From JBCCTX01 sp964468435 (GTDB lineage: Bacteria; Bacteroidota; Bacteroidia; J057): a stretch of DNA of 64,000 bases. Below, piece after piece: positions 26,645 through 35,777 of the stretch. Below the pieces are notes generated by a model that saw only the letters and a program-made list of their open reading frames with translations, was not told the origin of the DNA and did not search any database. Location of the stretch: NCBI GenBank assembly GCA_964468435.1, contig CAYXVE010000012.1:41449-105448 (forward strand). Reading direction: 5' to 3'. The translations under genes were made by a program, and so were the position numbers. Numbering within the stretch: position 1 is the first letter of the stretch; each line of letters opens with the position of its first letter.

Positions 26645-27463
26645 ATGAACATCTTAGATAAGATCATCCAACACAAGAGGCTAGAAGTAGAAAGAGACCG
26701 TCATAGTGTTTCTATTCAGGCATTGGAGGCTTCTGCTTTATATGATCGTGATAGGTTGTCTATGAAAGATTCACTCAGACAGGTGGATTCTTCAGGAATT
26801 ATTGCAGAATTTAAACGAAAATCTCCTTCTAAAGGGATGATCAACGCACTTGCCGAAATAGGTGAAACTACAAAAGGATATGAAATAGCAGGAGTTGCCG
26901 GATTATCAGTACTTACCGATCATGAATTTTTCGCGGGTACCAGAGAGGACCTCGAGATGGCTCGTAGAAGTACTTCTATCCCGATACTCAGAAAAGATTT
27001 TATGATTGATGAATACCAGATCGTAGCTGCAAGAGCTATGGGAGCCGATGTTATTCTGCTTATCGCAGCATGTCTTTCAGCAACTGAAATACAAAAGTTA
27101 GCTGAATTTGCACACAAGTTGGGGCTTGAGGTACTGATGGAAGTACACAACCGTGAGGAACTGGATATGGGCATGAACGATTTTATAGATCTTGTCGGTG
27201 TCAATAATCGCAATCTCAAGGATTTTACAGTCAATATAAATACCTCGCTGGAACTGTCGGATCACATTCCTGAGGAATGTGTCAAGGTCGTCGAAAGTGG
27301 ACTGAGTAGTCCTGCAGAAATCCTTCAGCTTCGAGAGGCTGGCTTCCAGGGATTTTTGATGGGACAGAGATTCATGGAATATACTGTGCCTGCTGATGCC
27401 TGCCAGGACTTTCTCAATTCCCTCAGATCGGCCATTCAACAACGAAGCTACAACATGCAATGA
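26645..27463 (+). CDS. trpC: Indole-3-glycerol phosphate synthase
   Basis: 272 residues from ATG at 26645. The frame is open further upstream, inside trpD, but the protein proper begins MNILDKIIQHKRLEVERD, the conserved N-terminus of the family, so the downstream ATG is chosen. Catalytic IIAEFKRKSPSKG (Glu55, Lys57) and the loop PILRKDFMIDEYQI with its lysine are present, followed by VVESGLSSPAEI. It closes the indole ring in the fourth step. It is separate from TrpF, unlike the enteric fusion. Confidence 0.95.
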   Translation: MNILDKIIQHKRLEVERDRHSVSIQALEASALYDRDRLSMKDSLRQVDSSGIIAEFKRKSPSKGMINALAEIGETTKGYEIAGVAGLSVLTDHEFFAGTREDLEMARRSTSIPILRKDFMIDEYQIVAARAMGADVILLIAACLSATEIQKLAEFAHKLGLEVLMEVHNREELDMGMNDFIDLVGVNNRNLKDFTVNINTSLELSDHIPEECVKVVESGLSSPAEILQLREAGFQGFLMGQRFMEYTVPADACQDFLNSLRSAIQQRSYNMQ

Positions 27464-27464
27464 T

Positions 27465-28121
27465 ATGAGAAAACGGTTACACTGGAAAGTCTGCGGGATG
27501 AGAGACCCTGACAACGTACAAGCTTTGTATGAATACAAACCAGATTATATAGGACTTATCTATTATCCTGAATCTCCACGGTGTATTCTCTCAAATGAGT
27601 CTTTTCCATGCATACCACATTCCCATCATACACAGAAGATAGGTGTATTTGTCAATGAATCTCCTGAGTGGGTGAATAAGCAGGTAGAGAGATATGGACT
27701 GTCTTTGGTCCAGCTACATGGAAAGGAGTCTCCTGAATATTGCGCAGAACTCACAGATAAAGGTATTAAAGTTATCAAAGCGTTTTCCATAGGTAAAGAA
27801 GACTTTGATTTCTCTCAGTTAGAAGTGTATGAGCCATTTTGTGCGTTTTTCTTATTCGATACCAAAGGAAAGTTACCTGGAGGTAATGGATATACATTTA
27901 GATGGGATATGCTAAATGATTACGGGTCGGAAGTTCCTTTTTTTCTAAGTGGAGGTATCAGTTTGGATGATCTGGACCGCCTGGAGAACTTGCTGGAGAA
28001 AGGCCTAAATATTCATGGGATAGATGTCAATAGCCAATTTGAAAAATATCCGGCCTACAAGGACATGGATAAAATACGGGAGCTTGCAGCGTGGATAGAA
28101 ATCATTTATAGAAATTCTTAA
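27465..28121 (+). CDS. trpF: Phosphoribosylanthranilate isomerase
   Basis: 218 residues from ATG at 27465, one base after the trpC stop; an upstream extension inside trpC is rejected because family homology begins at KVCGMRDPDNV, with the general base Cys10. The general acid Asp lies in LFDTKGKLPGGNG. It isomerises phosphoribosylanthranilate to CdRP in the cytoplasm. Sequence between is rather Phe/Tyr-rich, but length and motifs are normal. Confidence 0.93.
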   Translation: MRKRLHWKVCGMRDPDNVQALYEYKPDYIGLIYYPESPRCILSNESFPCIPHSHHTQKIGVFVNESPEWVNKQVERYGLSLVQLHGKESPEYCAELTDKGIKVIKAFSIGKEDFDFSQLEVYEPFCAFFLFDTKGKLPGGNGYTFRWDMLNDYGSEVPFFLSGGISLDDLDRLENLLEKGLNIHGIDVNSQFEKYPAYKDMDKIRELAAWIEIIYRNS

Positions 28122-28185
28122 TAATGGTAATTTTTACACTTGTCTGGACTATTAAACGAACAAATAAACTAACTAACACGAGTAT

Positions 28186-29382
28186 ATGTATACATTTAAA
28201 GTTGATGAGAAGGGATACTATGGCAATTATGGCGGTGCTTATATTCCAGAGATGTTGTATCCGAATATAGAGCAGCTCAAAGGACAGTATCTCAATATCA
28301 TGAATGCTGAAGAATTTCAAAAAGAATTCAGAGAACTCCTTAGAGACTATGTGGGTCGCCCTACCCCGCTTTATTTTGCCAGGAGGCTGTCGGAAATATA
28401 TAAGACCCGGATATACCTAAAACGGGAGGACTTGTGCCATACAGGAGCTCATAAGATCAATAATACATTGGGTCAGATATTGCTGGCCCGTAAATTGGGA
28501 AAGGCAAAAATTATTGCAGAGACTGGTGCTGGCCAGCATGGAGTTGCTACAGCAACGGTATGCGCATTGATGGGAATGGAGTGTGTAGTATATATGGGTG
28601 CGGTAGATATAGAACGGCAGCGACCCAATGTCGAGCGCATGAAAATGCTGGGAGCTAAGGTAGTACCCGCAACAAGTGGAAGTAAGACCTTGAAAGACGC
28701 AACCAATGAAGCAATGCGCCACTGGATCAATAGCCCTGCGGATACGCATTATATTATTGGATCAGTGGTAGGGCCACACCCTTATCCCGATATGGTGGCA
28801 AGGTTTCACGCTGTGATTAGTGAAGAGATGAAGTGGCAGTTGATGGAGAAAGAGGGGCGGGAAAATCCCGATCACATTATTGCATGTGTCGGGGGAGGTA
28901 GTAATGCTATCGGAGCATTTTATCACTATCTGGATGATAAACAGGTCAATCTAATTGCCGCAGAAGCAGCAGGTCTTGGAGTCTCATCTGGTAAATCTGC
29001 TGCTACTACCTATCTGGGTAAACCGGGTGTATTACATGGAAGCAGGACGATCCTGATGCAGACGCCTGACGGACAGGTTGTTGAACCTCATTCTATATCT
29101 GCAGGTCTCGATTACCCTGGTATCGGACCTGTTCATGCACATTTGTTTGAGACAGGACGAGCTGAATTCTTTTATATATCGGATGATGAAGCTATGCAGG
29201 CGGGTTATAAGTTGAGCGAGGTTGAGGGGATAATTCCCGCCATTGAGACAGCACATGCATTTGCCGTGCTGGATAAAAAGTTGTTTGATCTGGATGAAAT
29301 TATTGTGATCAACTGTTCAGGAAGAGGGGATAAAGATCTTCAAACCTACATTCAGTATAAAGAATCTCGCAATCTATGGTAG
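28186..29382 (+). CDS. trpB: Tryptophan synthase beta subunit
   Basis: 398 residues. PLP enzyme joining indole to serine. The PLP lysine is Lys90 in [13 protein letters not shown], and the phosphate-binding loop is [24 protein letters not shown] and the C-terminal CSGRGDKD are typical of TrpB1, the form partnered by TrpA. A 64-base gap before it, the largest in the operon, shows no convincing terminator. The last 7 bases overlap the trpA start. Confidence 0.96.
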   Translation: MYTFKVDEKGYYGNYGGAYIPEMLYPNIEQLKGQYLNIMNAEEFQKEFRELLRDYVGRPTPLYFARRLSEIYKTRIYLKREDLCHTGAHKINNTLGQILLARKLGKAKIIAETGAGQHGVATATVCALMGMECVVYMGAVDIERQRPNVERMKMLGAKVVPATSGSKTLKDATNEAMRHWINSPADTHYIIGSVVGPHPYPDMVARFHAVISEEMKWQLMEKEGRENPDHIIACVGGGSNAIGAFYHYLDDKQVNLIAAEAAGLGVSSGKSAATTYLGKPGVLHGSRTILMQTPDGQVVEPHSISAGLDYPGIGPVHAHLFETGRAEFFYISDDEAMQAGYKLSEVEGIIPAIETAHAFAVLDKKLFDLDEIIVINCSGRGDKDLQTYIQYKESRNLW

Positions 29383-30158
29383 ACAATCGTATTATTGCGC
29401 TGTTTCAAGGCAAAGATCGCGAAATACTTAACATTTACTGTACAGCCGGTTACCCAAAGTTGCACGACACCCCCACAATTATAGAATCACTGGCAGATGC
29501 TGGTGCCGACATGATTGAAATAGGGATGCCATTTTCAGATCCTATTGCCGATGGACCTACGATCCAGCAAAGTAACCAACGTGCGCTGGAAAACGGGATG
29601 AAATTGGAAGTGCTCTTTGAGCAGCTCAAATATATCAGACATAAGGTCGATATACCACTTGTCCTAATGGGCTACCTCAATCCCGTTTTGCAAATGGGGG
29701 TAGAGCGGTTTTGCAGGCAAGCTGCTGATGTGGGAGTCGATGGACTGATCCTTCCTGATCTGCCTATGTTTGAGTACAAGGAAGTTTATAAACATATCTT
29801 TGACGAGCATAATTTATCCAATATTTTTCTGATTAGTCCCCAAACCTCTGAGTCCAGAATCAGGGAGATTGATGAAGTAACACAAGGATTTATTTACATG
29901 GTTTCCATGGATAGTACCACAGGCAGGACAGGTCGCATAGCAGATCATCAAAGAGCTTACTTTGAACGGATCCAGGCCATGAACCTCAGCAATCCAAGAC
30001 TTATAGGCTTTGGGATTCACGACAGAGAAACCTTTCTTACAGCTGCTCAGTATGCACATGGTGCAATAATAGGTAGTGCTTTTATCAAGAGTCTGGATGG
30101 ATGTGATGATGTGGTTTCTGCAACTCAACAGTTTGTCAGAAAAATAAAAGGATCATAA
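29376..30158 (+). CDS. trpA: Tryptophan synthase alpha subunit
   Basis: 260 residues of a TIM-barrel lyase that cleaves indole-3-glycerol phosphate to indole. Catalytic Glu49 is in EIGMPFSDP and Asp59/60 in IADGPTIQ; the phosphate-binding region [10 protein letters not shown] is recognisable. It starts within trpB (ATG at 29376 overlapping the trpB TAG), which couples the two subunits. Last gene of trpEGDCFBA. Confidence 0.95.
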   Translation: MVDNRIIALFQGKDREILNIYCTAGYPKLHDTPTIIESLADAGADMIEIGMPFSDPIADGPTIQQSNQRALENGMKLEVLFEQLKYIRHKVDIPLVLMGYLNPVLQMGVERFCRQAADVGVDGLILPDLPMFEYKEVYKHIFDEHNLSNIFLISPQTSESRIREIDEVTQGFIYMVSMDSTTGRTGRIADHQRAYFERIQAMNLSNPRLIGFGIHDRETFLTAAQYAHGAIIGSAFIKSLDGCDDVVSATQQFVRKIKGS

Positions 30159-30619
30159 AGCATAGCATGACACAAAAATGACCGGGTAGAAATTTTCTGT
30201 ATCAGTTCTTTTACGTGTATTAGTACGCTGTAATCAAAATTGCTTTACTTTGATTACAGCGTATGAAATGTAATTTTATTTAAAAATATAATTATGTAAT
30301 AATTAATTATATTTTATGATCATACATGATTTATAGAGGTAAGTGTAATTCACTTCAAAATTCAAACCTCAGCTTCACAATGTGCTATCGCAATCCGAAA
30401 AAGATCTTATTTGTCAAATGATCTTATGATTATGAGCATCTTATGGCCAGCTATATATAGCTTGATACAACCATAATTTTTGGTAAATAATACAAACTAA
30501 TATATGTAATATATTTTGAGGATAAAGTATTAAAAGATGTACAACTTCCCATATATTTACGCTATTGAATCTACTTTAAGTTTATCTAGGTCAATACCTA
30601 ACAGTAAATCTATACCCCT
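30159..30619. other. Non-coding gap after the trp operon
   Basis: 461 bases with very high A+T. Apart from the strong hairpin at 30224-30263, a second AT-only inverted repeat occurs (30283-30294 with 30304-30315, 9-base loop). A TATATTTA box at 30552-30559 lies 60 bases before the C39-like gene and could be its promoter. No convincing reading frame is seen. Confidence 0.5.
30224..30263. repeat. Perfect 15-base stem-loop after trpA
   Basis: TACGCTGTAATCAAA (30224-30238) and TTTGATTACAGCGTA (30249-30263) are exact complements around a 10-base loop, 65 bases after the trpA stop. There is no T run directly after, so it is either an mRNA 3'-end stabiliser or a site for a protein; as a strict intrinsic terminator it is incomplete. 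Confidence 0.6.
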
Positions 30620-31024
30620 ATGAGTACATCATTTACCAGAAAACTGAACAAAGAGTTGCGCTTGCTTTTTGATATGCTCACATTTGGAAGCCGGAAGGCT
30701 TACTCTGCACAGCGTCTCGATTCCCCTTTTTTCAGCCCGTCTGTTTTCTCAAGTAATCTCAATCATGGCTCTTTGCAGGTCTCTTATGTAAAACTCTTAA
30801 AAGATTTTACTGTCCCATTTGTTGCCCAGATCAAAAGTAATGGAGGAAGGTACGTAGTGATCTCTAATATTACTGAGCATGAAGTGGAAATTATTGATAA
30901 TGAACATGTTCTGCTACAAGCTAAATCAGAGTTTCTCAAAATCTGGACAGGTATCGTCATGAGGATTAATTCCAGTGGCCAGATCAGCAGAAAAGATTAT
31001 TCTATGGGAAGTGTTTTAGGGTAA
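30620..31024 (+). CDS. Small protein with a catalytically degenerate C39-like peptidase domain
   Basis: 134 residues, no signal peptide. The segment from about 55 to 115 (LLKDFTVPFVAQIKSN, then RYVVISNI, VEIIDN, FLKIWTGIVMRI) follows the pattern of C39 peptidase domains, which normally read PAIAHL...GHFVVL...V-I-D...F---W-G. The Asp (Asp93) is kept, but the His is replaced by Arg77 and no Cys exists anywhere in the protein, so it cannot be a cysteine peptidase. C39-like dead domains can recognise leader peptides in ABC exporters, but no transporter is near. Homology is read by eye and is tentative. Confidence 0.55.
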   Translation: MSTSFTRKLNKELRLLFDMLTFGSRKAYSAQRLDSPFFSPSVFSSNLNHGSLQVSYVKLLKDFTVPFVAQIKSNGGRYVVISNITEHEVEIIDNEHVLLQAKSEFLKIWTGIVMRINSSGQISRKDYSMGSVLG

Positions 31025-31025
31025 A

Positions 31026-31511
31026 CTACTTATTCTTCACATATACGTATCTGGATTCTTCACCGTCAATTGTATGTATTATAATCAGGGTATCTGAAGT
31101 GAGCTGTTCGATTATTTCATTACCCTGTTCATCCGATATGATGGTTTGATTCACGTAGGAAAAAGGTATCAAGGGCATATCTTCACTTTCTCCGAACTTC
31201 ATCGTATAATTACTATTGAAAGTGCGGGTGGGAGCAGGGATTCCTTGCTCCTCCATGTCTTCAAGGGTCATAATGAGATCTCCTACATTCAGTTCTACTG
31301 CTATCCAGCTACCTGTTAATTCTTCTGGAAGTGGCATATTTTGGGGGTCCTGTTCAAAGGGGATCTCTAGACTCATAGAATCTATTGGAGGCTGTTTTTC
31401 ATCTTCCTGAGTTTGAGTTTGAGTACAAGACACGGTAGCCACACCTAATACAAGGCCTATGAATATATATCTCATAACGTCGAAAAGTTTATTTGACCTG
31501 AGCTTTCTCAT
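31026..31511 (-). CDS. Small lipoprotein, unknown function
   Basis: 161 residues with a signal containing IFIGLVLGVATVSC, a lipobox with Cys at residue 29; the inner Met13 would give a shorter, more typical signal (start at 31475). The mature part is acidic with beta-strand-like segments such as GSWIAVELNVGD, TFNSNYTMKFGES and SDTLIIIHTIDGEESRYVYVK, which resembles lipocalin-like stability domains in Bacteroidota. It follows the hydrolase gene by one base, so both are probably in one transcript. Confidence 0.6.
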   Translation of the reverse strand: MRKLRSNKLFDVMRYIFIGLVLGVATVSCTQTQTQEDEKQPPIDSMSLEIPFEQDPQNMPLPEELTGSWIAVELNVGDLIMTLEDMEEQGIPAPTRTFNSNYTMKFGESEDMPLIPFSYVNQTIISDEQGNEIIEQLTSDTLIIIHTIDGEESRYVYVKNK

Positions 31512-31512
31512 G

Positions 31513-32274
31513 TTATTCCAAAAACTCTCTCAATATACGTATAAATTCTTCAGCAGCTTCCGCGTGAAGCCAATGCCCGGCGTTAGGAATTTCCTTGAAA
31601 ACAGCTCCCGGAAAAGCCTTTCGGATATTAGGAATATCTTCATCCAGGATATAATTGGACTTGCCTCCCCTGATGAATAGGGTAGGGTTCTCATATGGAT
31701 GATCGGTTTGTACCGCTTCGAGTACATTTTGATAATTTTCGTTAATTACCTGTAGGTTAAATTTCCAATTAAATGATCCCTCAGAATTTCGGGAAAGATT
31801 TTTGAGTAAAAACTGCAGTATGGCAGTGTCATGAATTTGTTCAGCAAGGATTTTTTCAGCGTCTTTCCTGCTGGATATCTGATCGAGATCCAACTGGGTC
31901 AACGCCCCGAGTATACCAGTATGTACAGGAGGATTTTTTTTGAGACCCATATCTGCTACTACCAGCCTGTCGATCATTTGAGGATACATACTGGCAAATT
32001 TCATAGCCGTCTTGCCCCCCATTGAATGTCCCAGGATATGAGATATGAATATTCCCTCCTGTTCCATAAAATCATGTAGATCCTCCGCCATGGTTGTGTA
32101 ATCCCATTGATCGTGATGTGGGGATTTTCCATGGTTACGTTGATCTACCAGAAATACACTAAAGGTGGATGCAAGGCTTTTTCCATGTGTAATCCAGTTA
32201 TCTAGTGAGCCAAATAAACCATGTAAGATAATGATGGCTGGACCATTGCCAAAAGATTTATAGTTTAATTTCAT
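31513..32274 (-). CDS. Alpha/beta hydrolase, YbfF-like esterase
   Basis: 253 residues, no signal. Oxyanion motif LHGLFGS, RNHGKSPH, nucleophile Ser84 in GHSMGG, and terminal His234 in IPNAGHWLHAEAAEEF, the usual order of the fold. The arrangement and length match YbfF, a cytoplasmic acyl-CoA-active esterase in E. coli; the real substrate here is unknown. It heads a two-gene minus strand unit with the lipoprotein, and is divergent from the DUF5686 gene. Confidence 0.85.
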   Translation of the reverse strand: MKLNYKSFGNGPAIIILHGLFGSLDNWITHGKSLASTFSVFLVDQRNHGKSPHHDQWDYTTMAEDLHDFMEQEGIFISHILGHSMGGKTAMKFASMYPQMIDRLVVADMGLKKNPPVHTGILGALTQLDLDQISSRKDAEKILAEQIHDTAILQFLLKNLSRNSEGSFNWKFNLQVINENYQNVLEAVQTDHPYENPTLFIRGGKSNYILDEDIPNIRKAFPGAVFKEIPNAGHWLHAEAAEEFIRILREFLE

Positions 32275-32281
32275 TTTACCT

Positions 32282-32295
32282 GTTTATCGATAAAC
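32282..32295. promoter_or_regulatory. 14-base perfect palindrome in divergent promoter region
   Basis: GTTTATCGATAAAC is fully palindromic and sits 8 bases upstream of the hydrolase start, inside the 150-base region between divergent genes. Its size fits a dimeric repressor site, but no regulator is next to it. The box TATATTTA (32405-32412) just before the DUF5686 gene may be that gene's -7 element. Confidence 0.3.
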
Positions 32296-32424
32296 GATAG
32301 TTGTATAGTTTCGTAAAGTGATACGTAATTTCAGGAACATAATATATAGATTTTTTTTATGCTTACTAGGGCAACGGGTAAGGGCTCTTTACAGTTTAAA
32401 TGATGTATATTTACGTGTGAAAAA

Positions 32425-34935
32425 ATGTTAAATATTTTTTTATTTCTACTATTACACTGGAGGAGAGAACCTGGAGGATTACGTAGAAAGCTTATTTTTG
32501 CTATTTTAATTGTTGTTTGTACTTGTGGTTTTTATGCGGCAACTGCCCAGCAAACAATCGTTAGAGGTGTAGTACTGGATAGCATTTCAAGGGAGCCGCT
32601 TAGTTTTGCATCTGTCTACTTTCAGGATACCCAAATAGGGCTGTTAACTGATGAGGAGGGTAAATACAGCATCCAGGCACCAGTAAAATCAAATGTAGAT
32701 ACGCTGATATGTAGCTATTTTGGATATGGATTAAAAAAGTATCCTGTCAGCAGTGGGGTAGTACAGAATCTCACCATTTACCTTGCTCCCAGTAGTTATC
32801 AGATTGATGAAGTCATCATTGTTCCCCCCGCATATCCCATTATACGAAAGGCTATAGACAGAAAAGCGCAAAATGATCAGACTAAACACGACTTTTTTCA
32901 GATGGAAGCTTATACGAAAGTGGAACTGGGGTTGAACGATCTGGATGAAAAAAAACGCAGCAAATTCTGGATGAGGACTTTCGATCGAGTAATTGACGAG
33001 TATTTGGATACGACAAAAGAAGACCTGTATTTGCCTTTCTTCATCACAGAAACACTCTCGGATATATACTATCGAAAGAAACCTCAATCCAAGCGTGAAT
33101 ATATTAAGGCTTCAAAAGTGTCTGGTACCCGGAACGAGAGCTTCTCAAGACTTCTGGGTGATGCAAACGTGAGTGTAAACATCTACGATAACAATATCAT
33201 TCTCTTACTTGATAAAAGTATTGTAAGTCCCATTTCAGATGCGGGCTTCCGTTTCTATGATTACGATCTCATAGACAGTATGAAGATCGGTGATCATTGG
33301 TCCTATAAGATCAAATTCTGGCCCAAACGAGAGCAATCTCCCACTTTCGAAGGGAATATATGGATAGAACAAACCAATTATGCCGTAAAAAAAGTGGAGA
33401 TGACGCTAGCCGATGACATCAATATCAACTATATCACACGCTTTTATATTCAGCAATATTATGACGAGTTTGGCGATGATAATTGGATGCCCGTCAGGGA
33501 TTCTATTTACATAGAAGCAGCAGTACCCATACCACCCTTGATGACTGTTTACGATTTCGTTGCCAAACGTACAAGTTCCTATAAGGATATACAATTTGGT
33601 ATCGAAAAACTCAATGAGATCTACACTACATCCCAGGCTGTAAATATCGATGAGGAAGCACTGGATAAAAGTGAGGAATACTGGAAGGAAAACAGGCACA
33701 ATACATTGTCAGAAGATGAGGTAAAAGCTTATTCTGTCGTCGACCGTGCGATGGAACTGCCTATGTTCAAGTTTTTGCGAACCCTGGCCCGAGGATATGC
33801 TGATCTTGACGTAGTTGAATTTGGACCATTGGGTACCTTTTACAGCTTCAATCAGATAGAAGGACATAGAATCAAGTTTGGAGCCAGAACCCGGAAATTG
33901 CTGGGTGAAAGAACTTCACTAGGCGGGTATGTGGCTTATGGTTTTAGAGATGATCAGATTAAATATGGAACATCTATCGATAGGATTTTATCGAAAAATC
34001 CCCGTAGCGTGTTGTCTTCAGCCTATGCCAATGATTTGGAATTAATCGGCTCTACGGTTATTCGAAGTGATAATGTGATCAATGTATTAGCAGGTAGTGC
34101 TGCTACCGCTCAGATTGCGGGTTATGAACAGTTCAGTCTGGGATATGAACGTGAGTGGTTTGAGGGATTTTATAATACGTTATCTGTCATTCGGCGTGAA
34201 CTCACACCGAGAGGAGATGACTACGATTTCCGGCAGATCAATGGCAATGGGGAAATAAGCGAATCCTTGATTAGTACGGAAGTTTCACTTTACACACATT
34301 TTGGTTGGAAGGAGCGATTTCTTGAGGATGAATTTGATCGCATCAGTCTGGGATCTACCTATCCGGTATTTGATGCTAAATACACGATGGGCCTGGAGGG
34401 AGTATTGGGAAGTAATGTTGAGTTTCATAAACTTGTCCTGGGTGTATCTCACCAGATAAAGCTTGGGACGCTGGGCTATGTGGACTACCGGGTCGAGGGA
34501 GGAAAGGTCTGGGGTGAAGTTCCCTTTCCCTATTTATTTATTCCCCCCGGAAATGAGACTATTTTTCTCTTCACAAGCACTTATAACACCATGGATTTCT
34601 TCGAATTTGTGGCAGATCAATATGTAAGTGCTTCGGTGAGCTATCATATGGAAGGATTAGTATTCAACCGGATTCCACTTCTGAGAAAATTAAAATTACG
34701 AGAGGTGTTTACAGTACGCGGAATTACTGGTTCGCTAAATGATACGAACCAAAATCTGGAAATTGAGATACCGGATGTAACTAACCCTCTGAATAAACCC
34801 TTTATAGAAGCATCAGTAGGTGTTAAGAATATTCTGACTTTATTCCGGGTGGATGCTTTTTGGCGACTCACACACAGGGATATTCCAGGTGCCAGTGGAT
34901 TTGGTATCCGCATCCGTGCCGATGTCAGTTTCTAG
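32425..34935 (+). CDS. DUF5686 family protein with carboxypeptidase-like regulatory domain
   Basis: 836 residues. A signal-anchor stretch (about 21-40) ends near ATAQQ, followed by a CarboxypepD_reg-like beta-sandwich (VRGVVLDSISREPLSFASVY, about 46-125), then the long DUF5686 region with outer-membrane-like strands and a C-terminal segment ending GFGIRIRADVSF, as in beta-barrel proteins. The family is restricted to Bacteroidota and is probably located in the outer membrane; its function is unknown. The stop overlaps the convergent yggS-like gene by 11 bases. Confidence 0.82.
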   Translation: MLNIFLFLLLHWRREPGGLRRKLIFAILIVVCTCGFYAATAQQTIVRGVVLDSISREPLSFASVYFQDTQIGLLTDEEGKYSIQAPVKSNVDTLICSYFGYGLKKYPVSSGVVQNLTIYLAPSSYQIDEVIIVPPAYPIIRKAIDRKAQNDQTKHDFFQMEAYTKVELGLNDLDEKKRSKFWMRTFDRVIDEYLDTTKEDLYLPFFITETLSDIYYRKKPQSKREYIKASKVSGTRNESFSRLLGDANVSVNIYDNNIILLLDKSIVSPISDAGFRFYDYDLIDSMKIGDHWSYKIKFWPKREQSPTFEGNIWIEQTNYAVKKVEMTLADDININYITRFYIQQYYDEFGDDNWMPVRDSIYIEAAVPIPPLMTVYDFVAKRTSSYKDIQFGIEKLNEIYTTSQAVNIDEEALDKSEEYWKENRHNTLSEDEVKAYSVVDRAMELPMFKFLRTLARGYADLDVVEFGPLGTFYSFNQIEGHRIKFGARTRKLLGERTSLGGYVAYGFRDDQIKYGTSIDRILSKNPRSVLSSAYANDLELIGSTVIRSDNVINVLAGSAATAQIAGYEQFSLGYEREWFEGFYNTLSVIRRELTPRGDDYDFRQINGNGEISESLISTEVSLYTHFGWKERFLEDEFDRISLGSTYPVFDAKYTMGLEGVLGSNVEFHKLVLGVSHQIKLGTLGYVDYRVEGGKVWGEVPFPYLFIPPGNETIFLFTSTYNTMDFFEFVADQYVSASVSYHMEGLVFNRIPLLRKLKLREVFTVRGITGSLNDTNQNLEIEIPDVTNPLNKPFIEASVGVKNILTLFRVDAFWRLTHRDIPGASGFGIRIRADVSF

Positions 34936-35608
34936 CACCAAAGACTGCACTTCCAATCCGTACCATCGTTGCACCTTCTGCTATAGCTATTTCATAATCT
35001 CCAGACATTCCCATAGATAACTCTTTGAGATCAATCCTTTCGTGCTCAATATTTTTGAGCATTTTGAGTGCTTTTTGCAATCTGCGAAACTGCCTTCTGA
35101 TTACTTCGCAATCCTCTGTAAATTCTGCCATTCCCATCAGTCCTTTGATACCTATGTAGGGGTAGTCTTCGATATGCTTCAAAATCTCTGCGGCCCTTTC
35201 TTCATCCAGACCTGATTTGGAAGATTCCTCTGAGATATTGAGTTGTAGCAAACAGTCAATGATCCGGTCGTGTTTTTTACCTTGTTTGTTGATCTCCGCC
35301 AGCAATTTTTCAGAATCTACTGAATGGATTAAGTATACAAAAGATGCTATGTATTTTACCTTATTACGCTGAAGGGTTCCAATGAGATGCCATTTTGCTT
35401 CGGGTAATAACTCATATTTCTCAGTGAGTTCCTGAACTTTGTTTTCACCAAAATGCATCTGACCTGCTTCAAAAGCTTCTCGTATCATTTCAACAGGTTT
35501 GGTCTTCGAAACGGCGATTAATTGCACAGTATCTGCTTGTCTACCATGTTTGATGGCTTCTGAGCGAATGGCTTCCTTTATCTGACGAAGATTTTCGATA
35601 ATTGACAT
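34925..35608 (-). CDS. YggS/PLPBP-family pyridoxal phosphate homeostasis protein
   Basis: 227 residues from the ATG whose complement ends at 35608; a 37-residue upstream extension is rejected because the family starts at MSIIENLRQIK. PLP is bound through Lys in IAVSKTKPVEMI. Other marks are HFGENKVQE, WHLIGTLQRNKVK, IHSVDSEKLL and LSMGMSGDYEIAI. It controls free PLP levels in the cytoplasm and has no known enzyme activity. Bacterial versions often lie near cell division or proline genes; here it overlaps the end of the DUF5686 gene. Confidence 0.92.
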   Translation of the reverse strand: MSIIENLRQIKEAIRSEAIKHGRQADTVQLIAVSKTKPVEMIREAFEAGQMHFGENKVQELTEKYELLPEAKWHLIGTLQRNKVKYIASFVYLIHSVDSEKLLAEINKQGKKHDRIIDCLLQLNISEESSKSGLDEERAAEILKHIEDYPYIGIKGLMGMAEFTEDCEVIRRQFRRLQKALKMLKNIEHERIDLKELSMGMSGDYEIAIAEGATMVRIGSAVFGARN

Positions 35609-35777
35609 AAGCGTGATGGGCTTGTCTGAATAACCGGGAAGTAAGTAATATGTTGACTTCAATTTTTCAAACTTGTAAGTGGTTTTATGTATACTTATTT
35701 GTGAATCTCTGTGCAGCATTCAGGTGGAGGAAAGCGTCTTACTTCAAAAAGATTCGATACCAATCAATAACTGAGAT

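Noticed and set aside
30283..30315. AT-only inverted repeat after trpA
   Set aside because: Too AT-rich to be distinguished from chance in this region.
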